From Novosphingobium huizhouense (GTDB lineage: Bacteria; Pseudomonadota; Alphaproteobacteria; Sphingomonadales; Sphingomonadaceae), in the NCBI RefSeq assembly GCF_020179475.1, contig NZ_JAILXZ010000002.1, positions 496,001 through 560,000 of the forward strand: a stretch of DNA of 64,000 nucleotides, read 5' to 3'. Made by a program: the position numbers and the translations under genes. The notes beneath the pieces are model-generated. The model worked only from the letters and a program-made list of their open reading frames with translations. It searched no databases and had not been told where the DNA came from. Every line of letters begins with the position of its first letter. The first letter of the stretch is position 1. Of this stretch, positions 1 to 8,944 are shown piece after piece.

Positions 1-526
1 CGCTGGTGTCCAGCGGCCGGGAAGCGGCGATAAGCTTGTCGGTGAGGATCAGCTTGGCATTGGCGACGAGCGCGAAGGGAACGTCGAACACCGTGCCGTC
101 GTCCTCGATCGAAATCGTCTGGGTCACGGCGTCGAACCCGATCAGATCGCCGCGATAACGCTTGCGATTGTCGATCAGCTCGGACAGCTCGATCCGCGCC
201 TCGTGGCCGATCCAGGCGGCGAAGTCCTTGGGCCGGGTGAGCGGCCGGTCGATGCCGGGCGAACTGACCTCGAGCCGGTAGGCTTCCTCGATCAGCACGT
301 CGCCCGCCTCTTCCAGCGCATCGATGCGGTCGGAGATGCGGTGCGACAACGCCGCGCAATCCTCGATCACCAGCTGGCCGGTCTCGGGCCGCTCGGCCAT
401 GATCTGGAGCGTATGCTCCTCGTCTCCGATCTCGCCGCCCTTGAAATAGCGCACGCGCACGAGATGGAAGCCGAGCGCCTTCGCCTCCGGCTCCACGACC
501 TCGATGATCCGCGCGATATCCGCCAT
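1..526 (-). CDS. rimP: Ribosome maturation factor RimP (3' end outside window)
   Basis: Read on the minus strand from the ATG at 526, the frame stays open for 175 codons to the window edge, so the C-terminus is missing. The protein begins MADIARIIEVVEPEAKALGF and contains VSSPGIDRPLTRPKDF at about residues 88-103, the signature of the RimP family (YhbC/DUF150), followed by the start of the C-terminal SH3-like domain. RimP binds the 30S subunit and assists late 16S rRNA maturation. In related genomes nusA and infB usually follow, which would lie to the left of this window. No alternative upstream start is needed. Confidence 0.93.
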   Translation of the reverse strand, partial: MADIARIIEVVEPEAKALGFHLVRVRYFKGGEIGDEEHTLQIMAERPETGQLVIEDCAALSHRISDRIDALEEAGDVLIEEAYRLEVSSPGIDRPLTRPKDFAAWIGHEARIELSELIDNRKRYRGDLIGFDAVTQTISIEDDGTVFDVPFALVANAKLILTDKLIAASRPLDTS

Positions 527-1001
527 GCCAGTCTGCTACCTGCTCCAAATGCCACAAGCGACAAGAGTGCAAAGCGGTCCGGCGCCGGCCCCTTGCGGCG
601 CCAGCCCTGACTTTGCCTTCACAAATGTCGGGATTGATCCGTGAATACGCGCCCGGCCGCCCGATTGCAAGCCCCAAGGCCTTCGGACGACGAGAGATAT
701 CGGGAGCCGCCGGATTGCTCCGGAAGCGACGTGGACCCGTACCCACGATGCGCCGCCTGCCGAAAAAGGGGAAACGGCCGGCTCCCTGCCCGTCACTGCC
801 ATTCAGGGCATGAACCGCTCCTACCGAATCATCGGTGAATGACGCCAATATTTAGTATTCAACTGAGGTTCACCTTCGGCGCCGCTGCGCCAACAGCACG
901 GAAAACCGCCGTTCGGGTGATTTGGCACGCCTTCTGCAAAGCCATGGACATCCGGCGAAGACATCCTCCGCCGCCAACCACTGCCAAGAAAGGACCCGAC
1001 C
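527..1001. other. Intergenic region between rimP and the PspC operon
   Basis: This 475-bp divergent spacer holds no ORF I would call a gene; the open frames in it are antisense or arginine-rich shadows. It contains a relatively A+T-rich patch at about 845-862 flanked by small dyads (ACCGA at 823-827 with TCGGT at 832-836; GGTGAA at 834-839 with TTCACC at 869-874), and a sigma-54-like promoter at 923-938, annotated separately. The rimP promoter must also lie here but I cannot point to it. Confidence 0.6.
923..938 (+). promoter_or_regulatory. Sigma-54-type promoter for the small-protein/pspC operon
   Basis: TGGCACG (923-929), four bases, then CTGCA (934-938). The -24 GG (924-925) and -12 GC (936-937) are separated by exactly 10 bases, as sigma-54 requires; one base differs from the usual TTGC. 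It lies 64 bp before the first start codon at 1002. Phage-shock (psp) operons are sigma-54/PspF-dependent in enterobacteria, so the location in front of a pspC-like gene is meaningful. The dyads at 823-874 could be the enhancer site. Confidence 0.6.
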
Positions 1002-1142
1002 ATGACTGCCATTCGTTCCGCCTCCGCCCACCTCGCCAGCGCCGCTATCGCCCTTGCGCTTTCGCTGACGCTGATCAGCGGCACCGTCGCCACCCCCACC
1101 GCCAAGGCGCCCGTCGCCGCCAGCATGGAGTACGTCGCATGA
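1002..1142 (+). CDS. Small membrane/secreted protein upstream of PspC (46 aa)
   Basis: A 46-codon frame starting MTAIRSASAHLASAAIALAL. It has one hydrophobic stretch (about residues 11-32) and ends in a short polar tail (MEYVA). It starts 12 bases after AAGAAAGGA, a good ribosome-binding region, and its TGA stop overlaps the ATG of the next gene as ATGA, so the two are translationally coupled. I do not recognise a family. It could be a membrane-anchored partner of the PspC protein or a leader peptide. Its coupling and its position behind the sigma-54-type promoter argue that it is real. Confidence 0.65.
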   Translation: MTAIRSASAHLASAAIALALSLTLISGTVATPTAKAPVAASMEYVA

Positions 1143-1366
1143 CCGACCTGCGCTTCGAAGACTCGTCCGTCCGCCCGGTCGAAACCCCGCGCCGCCGCTT
1201 CCGCCTCGACAAGCAGCGCGGCAAGCTGATGGGCGTGTCCGCCGGCATCGCCGACTACTTCGGCATCGACGTGACTCTGGTGCGCATCGCCTGGGTGGTC
1301 GGCACCCTCGCCGGCTTCGGCTCGCTCCTGCTGGTCTACCTCGCGATCGGCCTGATCGCGGACTGA
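1139..1366 (+). CDS. pspC: PspC domain protein (75 aa)
   Basis: A 75-residue protein that is essentially a single PspC domain. RFRLDKQRGKLMGVSAGIAD (about residues 21-40) is the hallmark lead-in, followed by YFGIDVTLVRIAWVV and a hydrophobic segment to the C-terminus. PspC proteins sit in the inner membrane and sense or relay envelope stress to the phage-shock response. The start is the ATG of an ATGA overlap with the preceding small gene; a longer in-frame extension to 839 is rejected because it crosses the promoter. No pspA, pspB or pspF is visible in this window. Confidence 0.85.
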   Translation: MTDLRFEDSSVRPVETPRRRFRLDKQRGKLMGVSAGIADYFGIDVTLVRIAWVVGTLAGFGSLLLVYLAIGLIAD

Positions 1367-1583
1367 CCCCCGCCGCGGACGCCGCCCGGAGGGGACCGGA
1401 AGCTCCGGTCCCGCCGGTCCCGCCACCGCGGCGGCCCTTCCCCTCCCGCCCCGCTGCTCGACCGCCTGAATTTTCACCCGCCATTACCGTTGGTTACGGC
1501 ACGGCTGTGGACGAGCTTGCGGCGATCGTTGCCGCCCCAGCAAGCAGCATCGAAAAGATGCGGTACGTTGCAGGGGAATAGAC

Positions 1584-3950
1584 GTGCGGATGGGCGTTCT
1601 CTTGGCCTGGCTGGTATGGCTCGCGCTATGGGCGCCGGCGCACGCCGCCCCCCCTCGCCCGATCGCGCATCCCGCTTCGCCTTCGGCCGCCGTCCCGATT
1701 GCGGTCCCGACCCCGGCCACCCCGCAGACCTACCTCGATCTGTGGAACCGCCACGCGCTCGAAGCGCGGGCGCTGCTGCAGGCAACCCCCTCGGTTCCGT
1801 CGGACACGCGCGCGCTCGAAACGATCCGCGCCGTGCTTGCGGCCGATCGCGATCGCGCCTTCCGCGCCGCGCAAACGCCCAGCATCACCTTGCGCATCCT
1901 CGAAGCCCAGCGCGCCGCGCTCGGACCGGCCCCGGCGGAAGGCAAGGTCGAGCCGCAATGGGCGGCGGACAAGCGGGCCGATCTCGAAGCGCGGATCAAG
2001 CTCGCGCGCGCGCCGATGCTGCTGGCGCAGGACGCGCAGGTGACCGCTGCGGTGCTCGTCGCCGAAATCGACGCGCGGCTCAACCGCAAGACCTCGACCG
2101 AACTGCTCGCGCGCCAGCCTTCGCCACTGCTGCCGTTCGCGTGGTCGGGCGCGCTCGCCGAGACGCGCGCCGCGCTTGGCGAACTGCGCCGCCAGCTGCA
2201 GCACCCAGGATCGGCGGGGCAAGGCGAAGGCGGCGTCGGGCTCGCCTTCGCGATCCTAGCGTCGGCGCTCGGGATCTATGTCGCCGTCGTCGTCCAGCGC
2301 GCCTTTCGCGTGCGCACCAATGCCGCGCTGCTGCGGGTGCGGACGCCGGCGGCTGCGGTCCTGCTGACCTTTCTCCAGGACATTGGCATTCTTCTCCTGC
2401 CCCTTGCGGTGCTGCTCGTCATGCTCGGAATCGTGTTCCTGCGCCTTCCCCGGGTCCCGGCGGCCTTCGCCATCGAATCGATCGTCGCGAGCGGCGGTGG
2501 GCTGGTGATCTTCGCGATGTGGGTCGGGCGAAGCCTGTTCTCGCCGACCTCTGCCGAGCTGCGCTTCGTGCGCTTGAGCGATGCCGAGGCACGCCGCGCG
2601 GTGCTGATCGTCCTGCTCCTCGGGCTCGCGCTCGTCGCCGAACTCGCGGTCGAACAGGCGCTCAAAAGCTATCCGTTCTCGCCCGCGACCAGAGCGGTCA
2701 TCGCCTTCCCGGTGCTCGCCGCGACCGGAGCGCTGCTCTGGCTGCTCGCCGAAATCCTCTCGCCCCTCGCCGGCGCCGCGGCCGAGGACATGCGCGCGAT
2801 CGACTTCCGCTTCCACATCGCCTGGCTGATGCGGCTGATCGGGATCGGCGGCGTCGCCGCCGGTGCGGCGGGGTATGTCGAACTCGCCCGCGGGTGCCTG
2901 ATGCCGACGCTGCTGACGTTGGCGACGATCGGGGTCGGGCTGCTCACCTTCTGGCGGCTGACGATGCTGTCGGACGCGGTCGTCGCCCGCGCCGCGGGCG
3001 AGACGCGCCACGGCGTGCGGCTGCTGCCGGCCCTCTACGCGCTCGTCATCGTCTGCGTCAGCCTGCCCCTGATCGCCTTGCTCTGGGGCGTCCGCTCGGG
3101 GACGATCGCCGACGTCTTCGCGACCTTGCGCGATGGCGTGGCGATCGGCAGCTTCCGGCTCTCGGCCGGCGACGTGGTGGTGTTCTTCGCGGTCTTCGCC
3201 GCAGGCTACGGCCTCACCCGCTGGGTGCAGCGCATGCTCCAGCTCAGCCTGTTCCGCGCGCTCGGACTCGAACGCGGGGTCGAGTCCGCGCTGCTGACCG
3301 TCATCGGCTATGCCGGGCTCACCCTTTCGCTGCTGGTCGCGATCGTCTCGGCCGGGCTCGACCTGTCGAGCCTCGCGATCGTCGCCGGCGCCTTGTCGGT
3401 CGGTGCGGGCCTCGGCCTGCAAGGCGTGGTCGCCAACTTCGTCAGCGGCATCATCGTGCTGATCGAGCGCCCCGTCCGCGTCGGCGACTGGATCGAGGTA
3501 GGCGGCTTTGCCGGCACGGTCGAGCGCATCTCGGTCCGCTCCACCCGCCTGCGCACGCTGGCGATGGACGACGTGATCATTCCCAATTCCGAGATCATCA
3601 ACGGCGCGGTGCGCAACCGCACGCTGGCCGACCGCTCGGGCCGCACCGATCTCGAGGTCGGCGTCGCCTACGGCACCGACCTCGCGCTCGCCTTCGCCGC
3701 CGTGATGGACGCCACCCGCGCGGTCGAGGCGGTGCTGCGCGAGCCGGCGCCGCTGGTCGTGCTCGACCGCTTCGACGACAGCGCGCTCGTCCTCAAGCTG
3801 TTCTGCGTGGTGGGCGATGTCGCCGCCGCCCCGCTCGCGCGCTCGCAGCTGCGGATGGAAGTCTACCGCCTGTTCACCGAGCGCGGCATCGCGATCCCCT
3901 TCCCCCAGCGCGAGATCACGCTGCGCCAGGGCGCGCCGACCCCGGCCTGA
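1584..3950 (+). CDS. DUF3772/MscS-type mechanosensitive channel protein
   Basis: 788 aa. A signal peptide (about residues 1-21, ending AHAA) is followed by a periplasmic helical region of DUF3772 type, roughly residues 45-215. Then come about ten membrane helices. The C-terminal MscS core includes GLGLQGVVANFVSGIIVLIE near residue 615, the pore-helix signature, then RPVRVGDWIEVGGFAGTVE and the cytoplasmic beta domain with DDVIIPNSEIING. The protein is an inner-membrane osmotic-release channel of the large MscK/MscM-like class. The start is GTG at 1584, with an ATG two codons later as the alternative. It converges on the META-domain gene. Confidence 0.9.
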   Translation: MRMGVLLAWLVWLALWAPAHAAPPRPIAHPASPSAAVPIAVPTPATPQTYLDLWNRHALEARALLQATPSVPSDTRALETIRAVLAADRDRAFRAAQTPSITLRILEAQRAALGPAPAEGKVEPQWAADKRADLEARIKLARAPMLLAQDAQVTAAVLVAEIDARLNRKTSTELLARQPSPLLPFAWSGALAETRAALGELRRQLQHPGSAGQGEGGVGLAFAILASALGIYVAVVVQRAFRVRTNAALLRVRTPAAAVLLTFLQDIGILLLPLAVLLVMLGIVFLRLPRVPAAFAIESIVASGGGLVIFAMWVGRSLFSPTSAELRFVRLSDAEARRAVLIVLLLGLALVAELAVEQALKSYPFSPATRAVIAFPVLAATGALLWLLAEILSPLAGAAAEDMRAIDFRFHIAWLMRLIGIGGVAAGAAGYVELARGCLMPTLLTLATIGVGLLTFWRLTMLSDAVVARAAGETRHGVRLLPALYALVIVCVSLPLIALLWGVRSGTIADVFATLRDGVAIGSFRLSAGDVVVFFAVFAAGYGLTRWVQRMLQLSLFRALGLERGVESALLTVIGYAGLTLSLLVAIVSAGLDLSSLAIVAGALSVGAGLGLQGVVANFVSGIIVLIERPVRVGDWIEVGGFAGTVERISVRSTRLRTLAMDDVIIPNSEIINGAVRNRTLADRSGRTDLEVGVAYGTDLALAFAAVMDATRAVEAVLREPAPLVVLDRFDDSALVLKLFCVVGDVAAAPLARSQLRMEVYRLFTERGIAIPFPQREITLRQGAPTPA

Positions 3951-4463
3951 TCAGGGCTGGCGCTTCCACACGTAGATCCCGCCGTCGGCCATCAGCGACA
4001 GCGACAGCGTGTCGCCCTCGATCCGGTAGCTGCGCACATAGCCGAGGTCGCGCGCGATTCTGGTGTCGAGCGAGCCGGGCGGGCACATCGCCCGGGTCAT
4101 CGCCGCGGGCGCGAAGGTCACCCCGCCCGCTCCCGGCTCGCTGCCGGGCACCAGCGTGTAGCCCGCATTGGCGCGATTGCAGTCGAGGCGGAAGATGGCG
4201 CGGCCATCGGGCCCGAAGGCGACTTCGTAGGTCCGGTCGGCCTGCGGCGCCGTGGTCCCCTGGGCATCGTCCATCGACTGGATCGCGGCGAGCTTCCAAC
4301 GCGTGCCGGCCAGCGGGTCGGCGGGCGCGGCAGGGTTTGGGGCAGGCACCGGCGCAGGCGCAGGCGTCGCTGCTTCGGGCCGCGTCTGCGCCGCGCACGC
4401 GGCAAGCACGGCGGGCAGGATCAGCACGGCAAAAGCGGTCACGCGGCGAAACGGCTTGGACAT
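3951..4463 (-). CDS. META-domain lipoprotein (DUF306/HslJ-like)
   Basis: 170 aa. The N-terminus has a lipoprotein signal with lipobox L-A-A-C (Cys23), then a Pro/Ala-rich linker to about residue 50. A META domain follows (GTRWKLAAIQSMDD ... FRLDCNRANAGYTL ... MTRAMCPPGSLD). Such proteins are periplasmic or outer-membrane lipoproteins related to HslJ; their biochemical role is unclear. I chose the second ATG (4463), six bases after GGGAG, because the first ATG (4469) abuts the Shine-Dalgarno sequence. The stop codon directly follows that of the convergent mscS-like gene. Confidence 0.8.
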   Translation of the reverse strand: MSKPFRRVTAFAVLILPAVLAACAAQTRPEAATPAPAPVPAPNPAAPADPLAGTRWKLAAIQSMDDAQGTTAPQADRTYEVAFGPDGRAIFRLDCNRANAGYTLVPGSEPGAGGVTFAPAAMTRAMCPPGSLDTRIARDLGYVRSYRIEGDTLSLSLMADGGIYVWKRQP

Positions 4464-4651
4464 CGTCATCTCCCGGCTATCGAAACCGCGTGACGAGACT
4501 GCAGCGCCGCGCCGCTGTCAACTGCGCCGGCAACGCAGCGAGACAATGGCATCGCTTGCCCATCCGGTGACGCCATTTGCCCTATACTGGCGCAAGCCCG
4601 CGAGCATTACGCTGCACCCTGCAAAACGATTGCATCGAAAGGGGAACGGAC

Positions 4652-5368
4652 ATGGCGAAGCGACTTGTGGCGGAATTCATCGGCACCGCCTGGCTCGTGC
4701 TTGGCGGTTGTGGCAGCGCGGTGCTGGCGGCCGCCTTCCCCGACGTCGGCATCGGCCTTGCCGGCGTGTCGCTCGCCTTCGGGCTCACCGTGCTCACCAT
4801 GGCCTTCGCCATCGGGCACATCTCGGGATGCCACCTCAATCCGGCGGTCTCGGTCGGGCTGTGGGCGGGCGGCCGGTTCAGCGCCGCCGACCTGCCCGGC
4901 TACATCGCCGCGCAAGTCGCAGGCGCGGTGTTCGGCGCCGGCGTGCTCTACGCGATCGCCAGCGGCGTTCCCGACTTCAGCCTCGCCGGGGGCTTCGCCT
5001 CGAACGGCTTCGGCGAACATTCGCCCGGCGGCTACTCGCAGTTCTCGGCCTTCGTCTGCGAAGTCGCGATGACTTTCGCCTTCCTCTTCGTGATCATGGG
5101 CGCCACCCACGGCAGCGCCCCCAAGGGCTTCGGTCCGATCGCGATCGGGCTGTGCCTGACGCTGATCCACCTCGTCTCGATCCCGGTCACCAACACCTCG
5201 GTCAATCCTGCGCGCAGCACCGGCCCGGCGCTGTTCGTCGGCGGCTGGGCGCTGCAGCAGCTCTGGCTGTTCTGGGTCGCCCCGCTGGTCGGCGGCGCGC
5301 TCGGCGGCCTCGTCTACCGGGTGCTCAGCCCCGACGTCCCGGCGCCGACCAAGGTCGAAGGCAACTGA
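4652..5368 (+). CDS. aqpZ: Aquaporin Z
   Basis: 238 aa, the usual length for AqpZ. Two NPA boxes are visible: [12 protein letters not shown] near residue 63 and [13 protein letters not shown] near residue 186. The selectivity-filter His ([11 protein letters not shown]), Thr and Arg (NPARS) typical of water-specific aquaporins are present. Six membrane helices carry it in the inner membrane. The start is ATG 4652, which has GAAAGGGGAA upstream; the longer in-frame extension to 4577 lacks this. It probably provides rapid osmotic water flow, which fits the neighbouring osmotic channel gene. Confidence 0.95.
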   Translation: MAKRLVAEFIGTAWLVLGGCGSAVLAAAFPDVGIGLAGVSLAFGLTVLTMAFAIGHISGCHLNPAVSVGLWAGGRFSAADLPGYIAAQVAGAVFGAGVLYAIASGVPDFSLAGGFASNGFGEHSPGGYSQFSAFVCEVAMTFAFLFVIMGATHGSAPKGFGPIAIGLCLTLIHLVSIPVTNTSVNPARSTGPALFVGGWALQQLWLFWVAPLVGGALGGLVYRVLSPDVPAPTKVEGN

Positions 5369-5542
5369 ACCGGTTCCGCACGTCTCGGCAAGCAGAACCT
5401 TGGCAATAACAGCGGCGAGCCGAGGCGGCGTTTCGATCGCCTACGGTGGCATCGCCGCTTCGCCGCTGACAAGCTCGGTGGGCAGGACAAGCAGATCGAC
5501 GGGCGGCGCGCGGATCAGCTCCGCCCGCCGCTGGCGGGGCGC

Positions 5543-6562
5543 CTACTTGTCCGCGGCGGAAGCGAGCACCGTCATGCGCCGCCCGCTGTTGCTCTTGAGC
5601 ACCGGCGCATCGGTCACCAGGATCGAGGCGCCGGGCTGGAGTTGCGAGCGCACCCGCGTCAGGAACTCGCCGGGAATGGCGATCCGCTCGGCGAGCCAGG
5701 GCTGCACCCGGTCGCCCGGGCTCTGGCCGTGCCCGGGCACGCCGGCGACCGTCCACAGGTACTTGCCCTCGACAATCCCGCTGAAGGTATAGACATGGGT
5801 CTCGTCGCTCGCGTCGGGCATGGTGATCCGCGCGCGGCCGATCTCGCGGCCGTTGCGCAACACGATCACCCGCTGGTCGGCGCGCGAGACGATCAGCGAC
5901 AGCGGCCCGGACGGCGATTTCTGCGGCTCCCAGCGCCACGGTTCGCCGCCCGCCAGCGCCACGTGCTCGGCCGGCTGCCCGGCGTGGTCGATGTCGGACA
6001 GCACGCTGGCCTCGGCCGCGCTCGAGACCACGCCCGCGCTGCCGCTGACGATCACTGTCCCGCCCATCTGCGTGGCGCCGAACAGCAGCTTGGCGAACTC
6101 GATCGGCAGGTGGACGCAGCCGTGGCTTTCGGGATAGCCGGGCAGGCCGCCGGCATGGAGCGCCACGCCGTCCCAGGTGAGCCGCTGCTGGTAGTACATC
6201 GGCGCGTTGTTGTACTTGCTCGAGTGGTGGTTCTTGTCCTTCTGCAGGATCGTGAACACCCCGGTGGGCGTGGCGTAGCCCTTCTTGCCGGTGGAGACCG
6301 TGGACACCGCGAAGCGCACGCCGTTGCGATAGACCGTGGCGATCTGCCGGGCGACGTCGACGTAGACCAGCACCGGGCCAGCCGGGGCGATGTTCTCGGC
6401 CCAGACCCATTCGCCAGGGCTAAGCGCCTCGGCCTGGCGGGCGAACTCGACAGGAGAGGAGGTCTGGCGGCCCTGCGCCACGGCCGCGCCGGGCGCGATC
6501 GCCAGCGCAATGGTGATCGGGAGCGAAGCCGCAGCGCGGCGGAGCAGGGAAGCATGCGACAT
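5543..6562 (-). CDS. L,D-transpeptidase family protein (YkuD domain)
   Basis: 339 aa with a signal peptide (about 1-29, ending AVAQ). The YkuD domain spans about residues 64-185 and carries the catalytic motif SHGCVHLP (Cys149, His147) and the upstream His136 (ALHAGGLPG). The C-terminal 150 residues form an additional domain I cannot name. These periplasmic enzymes form 3-3 cross-links in peptidoglycan or attach proteins to it. The gene lies 21 bp behind the 265-aa envelope protein gene on the same strand, so the two are probably co-transcribed. Confidence 0.88.
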   Translation of the reverse strand: MSHASLLRRAAASLPITIALAIAPGAAVAQGRQTSSPVEFARQAEALSPGEWVWAENIAPAGPVLVYVDVARQIATVYRNGVRFAVSTVSTGKKGYATPTGVFTILQKDKNHHSSKYNNAPMYYQQRLTWDGVALHAGGLPGYPESHGCVHLPIEFAKLLFGATQMGGTVIVSGSAGVVSSAAEASVLSDIDHAGQPAEHVALAGGEPWRWEPQKSPSGPLSLIVSRADQRVIVLRNGREIGRARITMPDASDETHVYTFSGIVEGKYLWTVAGVPGHGQSPGDRVQPWLAERIAIPGEFLTRVRSQLQPGASILVTDAPVLKSNSGRRMTVLASAADK

Positions 6563-6583
6563 CGTGCGGGGCCCGTTGCGATA

Positions 6584-7381
6584 CTAGCGGTCGCAGGTCC
6601 GCGACGAGGTGTTCTGGATCGAATTGACCGTCTCGTAGCGCGCCCGCACGACGATGCACTGCTCCGAGCGAGATCGCCAGAAGGTCGCATAGCGCTCGCC
6701 CCGGTTCCACTTGTCGTCGCGCAGCTGGAAGCCGCGGTAGCCCAGTTCGCGCCAGACCTGGCTGCTCGGCCGGCCGACGAGGTCGTTGGTGTTGATCCAG
6801 CCGTTGTTGTTCCACGAACCGCCGCTGCCGCCCCAGTTGCCGTTCCCGGGGCGATTGCTCTGGCGCCGGCCTTCGTTGTAGCCGTCGGTGTAGGCAGAGG
6901 TGTTGTCCCAGTTGTCGTAGCGCCGGCCGTCGTAGCCGTCGCGATAGCCGCGGTCGTATTCGCGCCGGTACTTCTCGTCCTTGTCCTTGTCCTTGCTGCC
7001 GCTGCTCCCCGCGATCGCCAGCGCGCCGATCAGCGCCGCCGCGCCGATCGCGATCGCCGCGGTCTTGCCGCCGTCGCCCTTCTTCTTGCAGTCCTCGGTG
7101 TTGGTGACGGCGAGGCTCTCGTAAGTGCCGTCGTAGGTCGTCGCTACGATGCACTCGTTGGTGTTCTCGTTCCACCAGGTGCCGTACTTGCGCGATCCGC
7201 TGGTGCTGGTGTGGACTTGCTTGAAGCCGCGACGGGTCATCTCCTGCTCGCCGCTCGACGCGCGCACGCCGACAAGGTCGCGGACCGATCCCGGAAGCGT
7301 GGTGGCCGCCTGCACCGGCGCCGCCTGAATCGCCATCGCGACGACGCCGGCAAGGCACGAGGTTGACTTGAAGGTCTGCAT
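6584..7381 (-). CDS. Secreted protein with glycine-zipper segment, unknown function
   Basis: 265 aa. The signal peptide ends at about residue 25 (PVQAA). A region with two conserved Cys follows (NECIVATTYDGTYE, EDCKKKG). Next is a Gly/Ala-rich hydrophobic stretch (AAIAIGAAALIGALAIAGSS, about 110-129) that could insert in a membrane. Then comes a Lys/Asp/Tyr/Arg-rich linker and a C-terminal domain with two more Cys (SEQCIVVRARYE, SRTCDR). The N- and C-terminal Cys-containing segments resemble each other, suggesting an internal duplication. Start ATG 7381 has AGGGGGA nine bases upstream. It precedes the L,D-transpeptidase, suggesting a cell-envelope role. No family recognised. Confidence 0.78.
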   Translation of the reverse strand: MQTFKSTSCLAGVVAMAIQAAPVQAATTLPGSVRDLVGVRASSGEQEMTRRGFKQVHTSTSGSRKYGTWWNENTNECIVATTYDGTYESLAVTNTEDCKKKGDGGKTAAIAIGAAALIGALAIAGSSGSKDKDKDEKYRREYDRGYRDGYDGRRYDNWDNTSAYTDGYNEGRRQSNRPGNGNWGGSGGSWNNNGWINTNDLVGRPSSQVWRELGYRGFQLRDDKWNRGERYATFWRSRSEQCIVVRARYETVNSIQNTSSRTCDR

Positions 7382-7776
7382 CGGTCGGTCCCCCTGTCGC
7401 GGCGCAATCGTCGTCGCCAGTGCCTCGACACTAGAGGGCACGTCCCCGCAGTTCATTTGACAAATGAAGCCAGCCGATGGGCGCGGCGCGCCACGCCATC
7501 GCCGCTCGCCGCGCTCGCGGCGGCGCAACAGGATGACCGATCTGGTAACTTTTGCGTTTTGAGGCAGACAGCCCGGCAATCGCAGGCCTTGGCGATCTGC
7601 GCCGCGCGGTATACTCTTTGCGCCAGTGAAGAGGCTTCTGCCTCAATTATTTATGACAATTCGTGTCGCACGGTGCGAAGTGCGACAGAAGCCGAATGCC
7701 TGCCAGAAAAGAGTAACTATCGGTCGCTGCTTTGGATTTTCGACGATATCGTGTGCAAAGGGACGATGATCGAACG
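7382..7776. other. Divergent intergenic region, AraC-type regulator side
   Basis: 395 bp between divergent genes. It is more A+T-rich around 7640-7665 than its surroundings. It contains two inverted repeats: GAGGC-TTCT-GCCTC (7631-7644) and the 8-bp-arm repeat at 7664-7687. Short ORFs here have no credible start signal. It must hold the promoters of both flanking genes. Confidence 0.5.
7664..7687. promoter_or_regulatory. Inverted repeat, candidate operator of the AraC-type gene
   Basis: TGTCGCAC and GTGCGACA are perfect 8-bp arms separated by 8 bases, about 90 bp upstream of the AraC-type start codon. Position and symmetry suit a regulator binding site. No experimental support. Confidence 0.4.
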
Positions 7777-8943
7777 ATGCAGACTGCGACCGTGGCCCGC
7801 GAATGCGCTTCGCCTTCGATGCAGGACATTGAACCGCTGCGGCTGATGCCGGCGGCCGACGCAACCGGCGCGCTCGTCGGTGCGGCGCGCGCGGCGGCGC
7901 TGCAGGGGCTGGTCAGGCTCGACGGCGCGATCGCCCGGCCGGTCCGCTCGGGCCTGCTGCGCAGCTTCGGGCAGTGGCTCGACTGGCCCGACTGGCTCTA
8001 CCGCGGGACCGGGCTCGCCGGACACCAGGGCGCGGTGCCGGCGACGATCACGCTGGCCGACGACGTGCTGATCCTTGCCAACATCATCGACGCAGGCTGC
8101 CTGCCGGCGGTGATCGCGCGGCTGGTCGAGATGCCCTGGCCGGTGATCAGCAACGCCGGGATGACGCTGATGCTCGCCGCCCCGGATCTCGCCACGACGC
8201 TGTCGGTCATGGCCGAGGCCGCTTCGGCGGGGGTCCCGCACGTCGGCTACCGCTTCGCCCGGAAGGAGCACGGCGGCGCCGCGTTCTGCGCCGACCATGC
8301 CGTCGCGCTCGGCCCCGTGTCGGCGGCGACCGGGCTGGTCGCGACGATCTTCGCGGCGAAGATGACGCGGATCTACGTCGGCGCGCAGATCGGCGAGGCG
8401 CGGCTGTGCGCGCGGGCGCTGCTTGGCGTCGACGGGGCGAAGCTCGGCGCGGCGCTCGGCTGCGCGATCGTCGCCGAGGCCAACGAGGACTGCTTCGAAT
8501 TCCCCGCGGCCTGGGCGCAGACGCCCAATTCGCAGCACGAGCCGGCCGAGTGGGACGCGATGCTCGCCGCGCATCTCGAGCACGTGCGCCGCGCCGGGGA
8601 AACCGACGTCGTCGCCCGCATCCGCCGCATCGTCTGCGACCACCTCGCCCACGAGCGGCGCGCGCCGCGGCTGAAGGAAGTGGCGGGGCGCGAGGGCGTC
8701 TCGAACCGCACGATGGTGCGCATGCTGGCGGGCGCGGGGACCAGCTTCCACGCCATCGTCGACGACGAGCGCAAGCGCATGACCGCGCAGCTGATCCGCC
8801 GCGACGAGCTGTCGCTGGCCGACGTCGCCGCGGCGATCGGCTTCACCGACATGTCGACCTTCGGCCGCTCGTTCCGCGCCTGGTTCGGGGTCCCGCCCGG
8901 CCGGTACCGCCGCGCGCTGGGCGAGGCGGCGCAGGCGGCCTGA
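7777..8943 (+). CDS. AraC-family transcriptional regulator
   Basis: 388 aa. The C-terminal ~100 residues form an AraC helix-turn-helix pair: RLKEVAGREGVSNRTMVRML for the first helix set and LSLADVAAAIGFTDMSTFGR for the second, ending FRAWFGVPPGRYRR. The N-terminal 280 residues look like a ligand-binding/dimerisation half as in regulators with an arabinose-binding-like domain, but the match by eye is weak. Start ATG 7777 is preferred over TTG 7732 because AAAGGGA lies just upstream. It is divergent from the envelope-protein gene and converges with the queuosine-precursor transporter gene one base away. The effector is unknown. Confidence 0.82.
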   Translation: MQTATVARECASPSMQDIEPLRLMPAADATGALVGAARAAALQGLVRLDGAIARPVRSGLLRSFGQWLDWPDWLYRGTGLAGHQGAVPATITLADDVLILANIIDAGCLPAVIARLVEMPWPVISNAGMTLMLAAPDLATTLSVMAEAASAGVPHVGYRFARKEHGGAAFCADHAVALGPVSAATGLVATIFAAKMTRIYVGAQIGEARLCARALLGVDGAKLGAALGCAIVAEANEDCFEFPAAWAQTPNSQHEPAEWDAMLAAHLEHVRRAGETDVVARIRRIVCDHLAHERRAPRLKEVAGREGVSNRTMVRMLAGAGTSFHAIVDDERKRMTAQLIRRDELSLADVAAAIGFTDMSTFGRSFRAWFGVPPGRYRRALGEAAQAA

Positions 8944-8944
8944 C

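Noticed and set aside
1490..4570. 1026-codon plus-strand open frame
   Set aside because: Arginine/alanine-rich shadow of the MscS-type gene; the real frame at 1584-3950 has signal peptide, membrane helices and MscS motifs.
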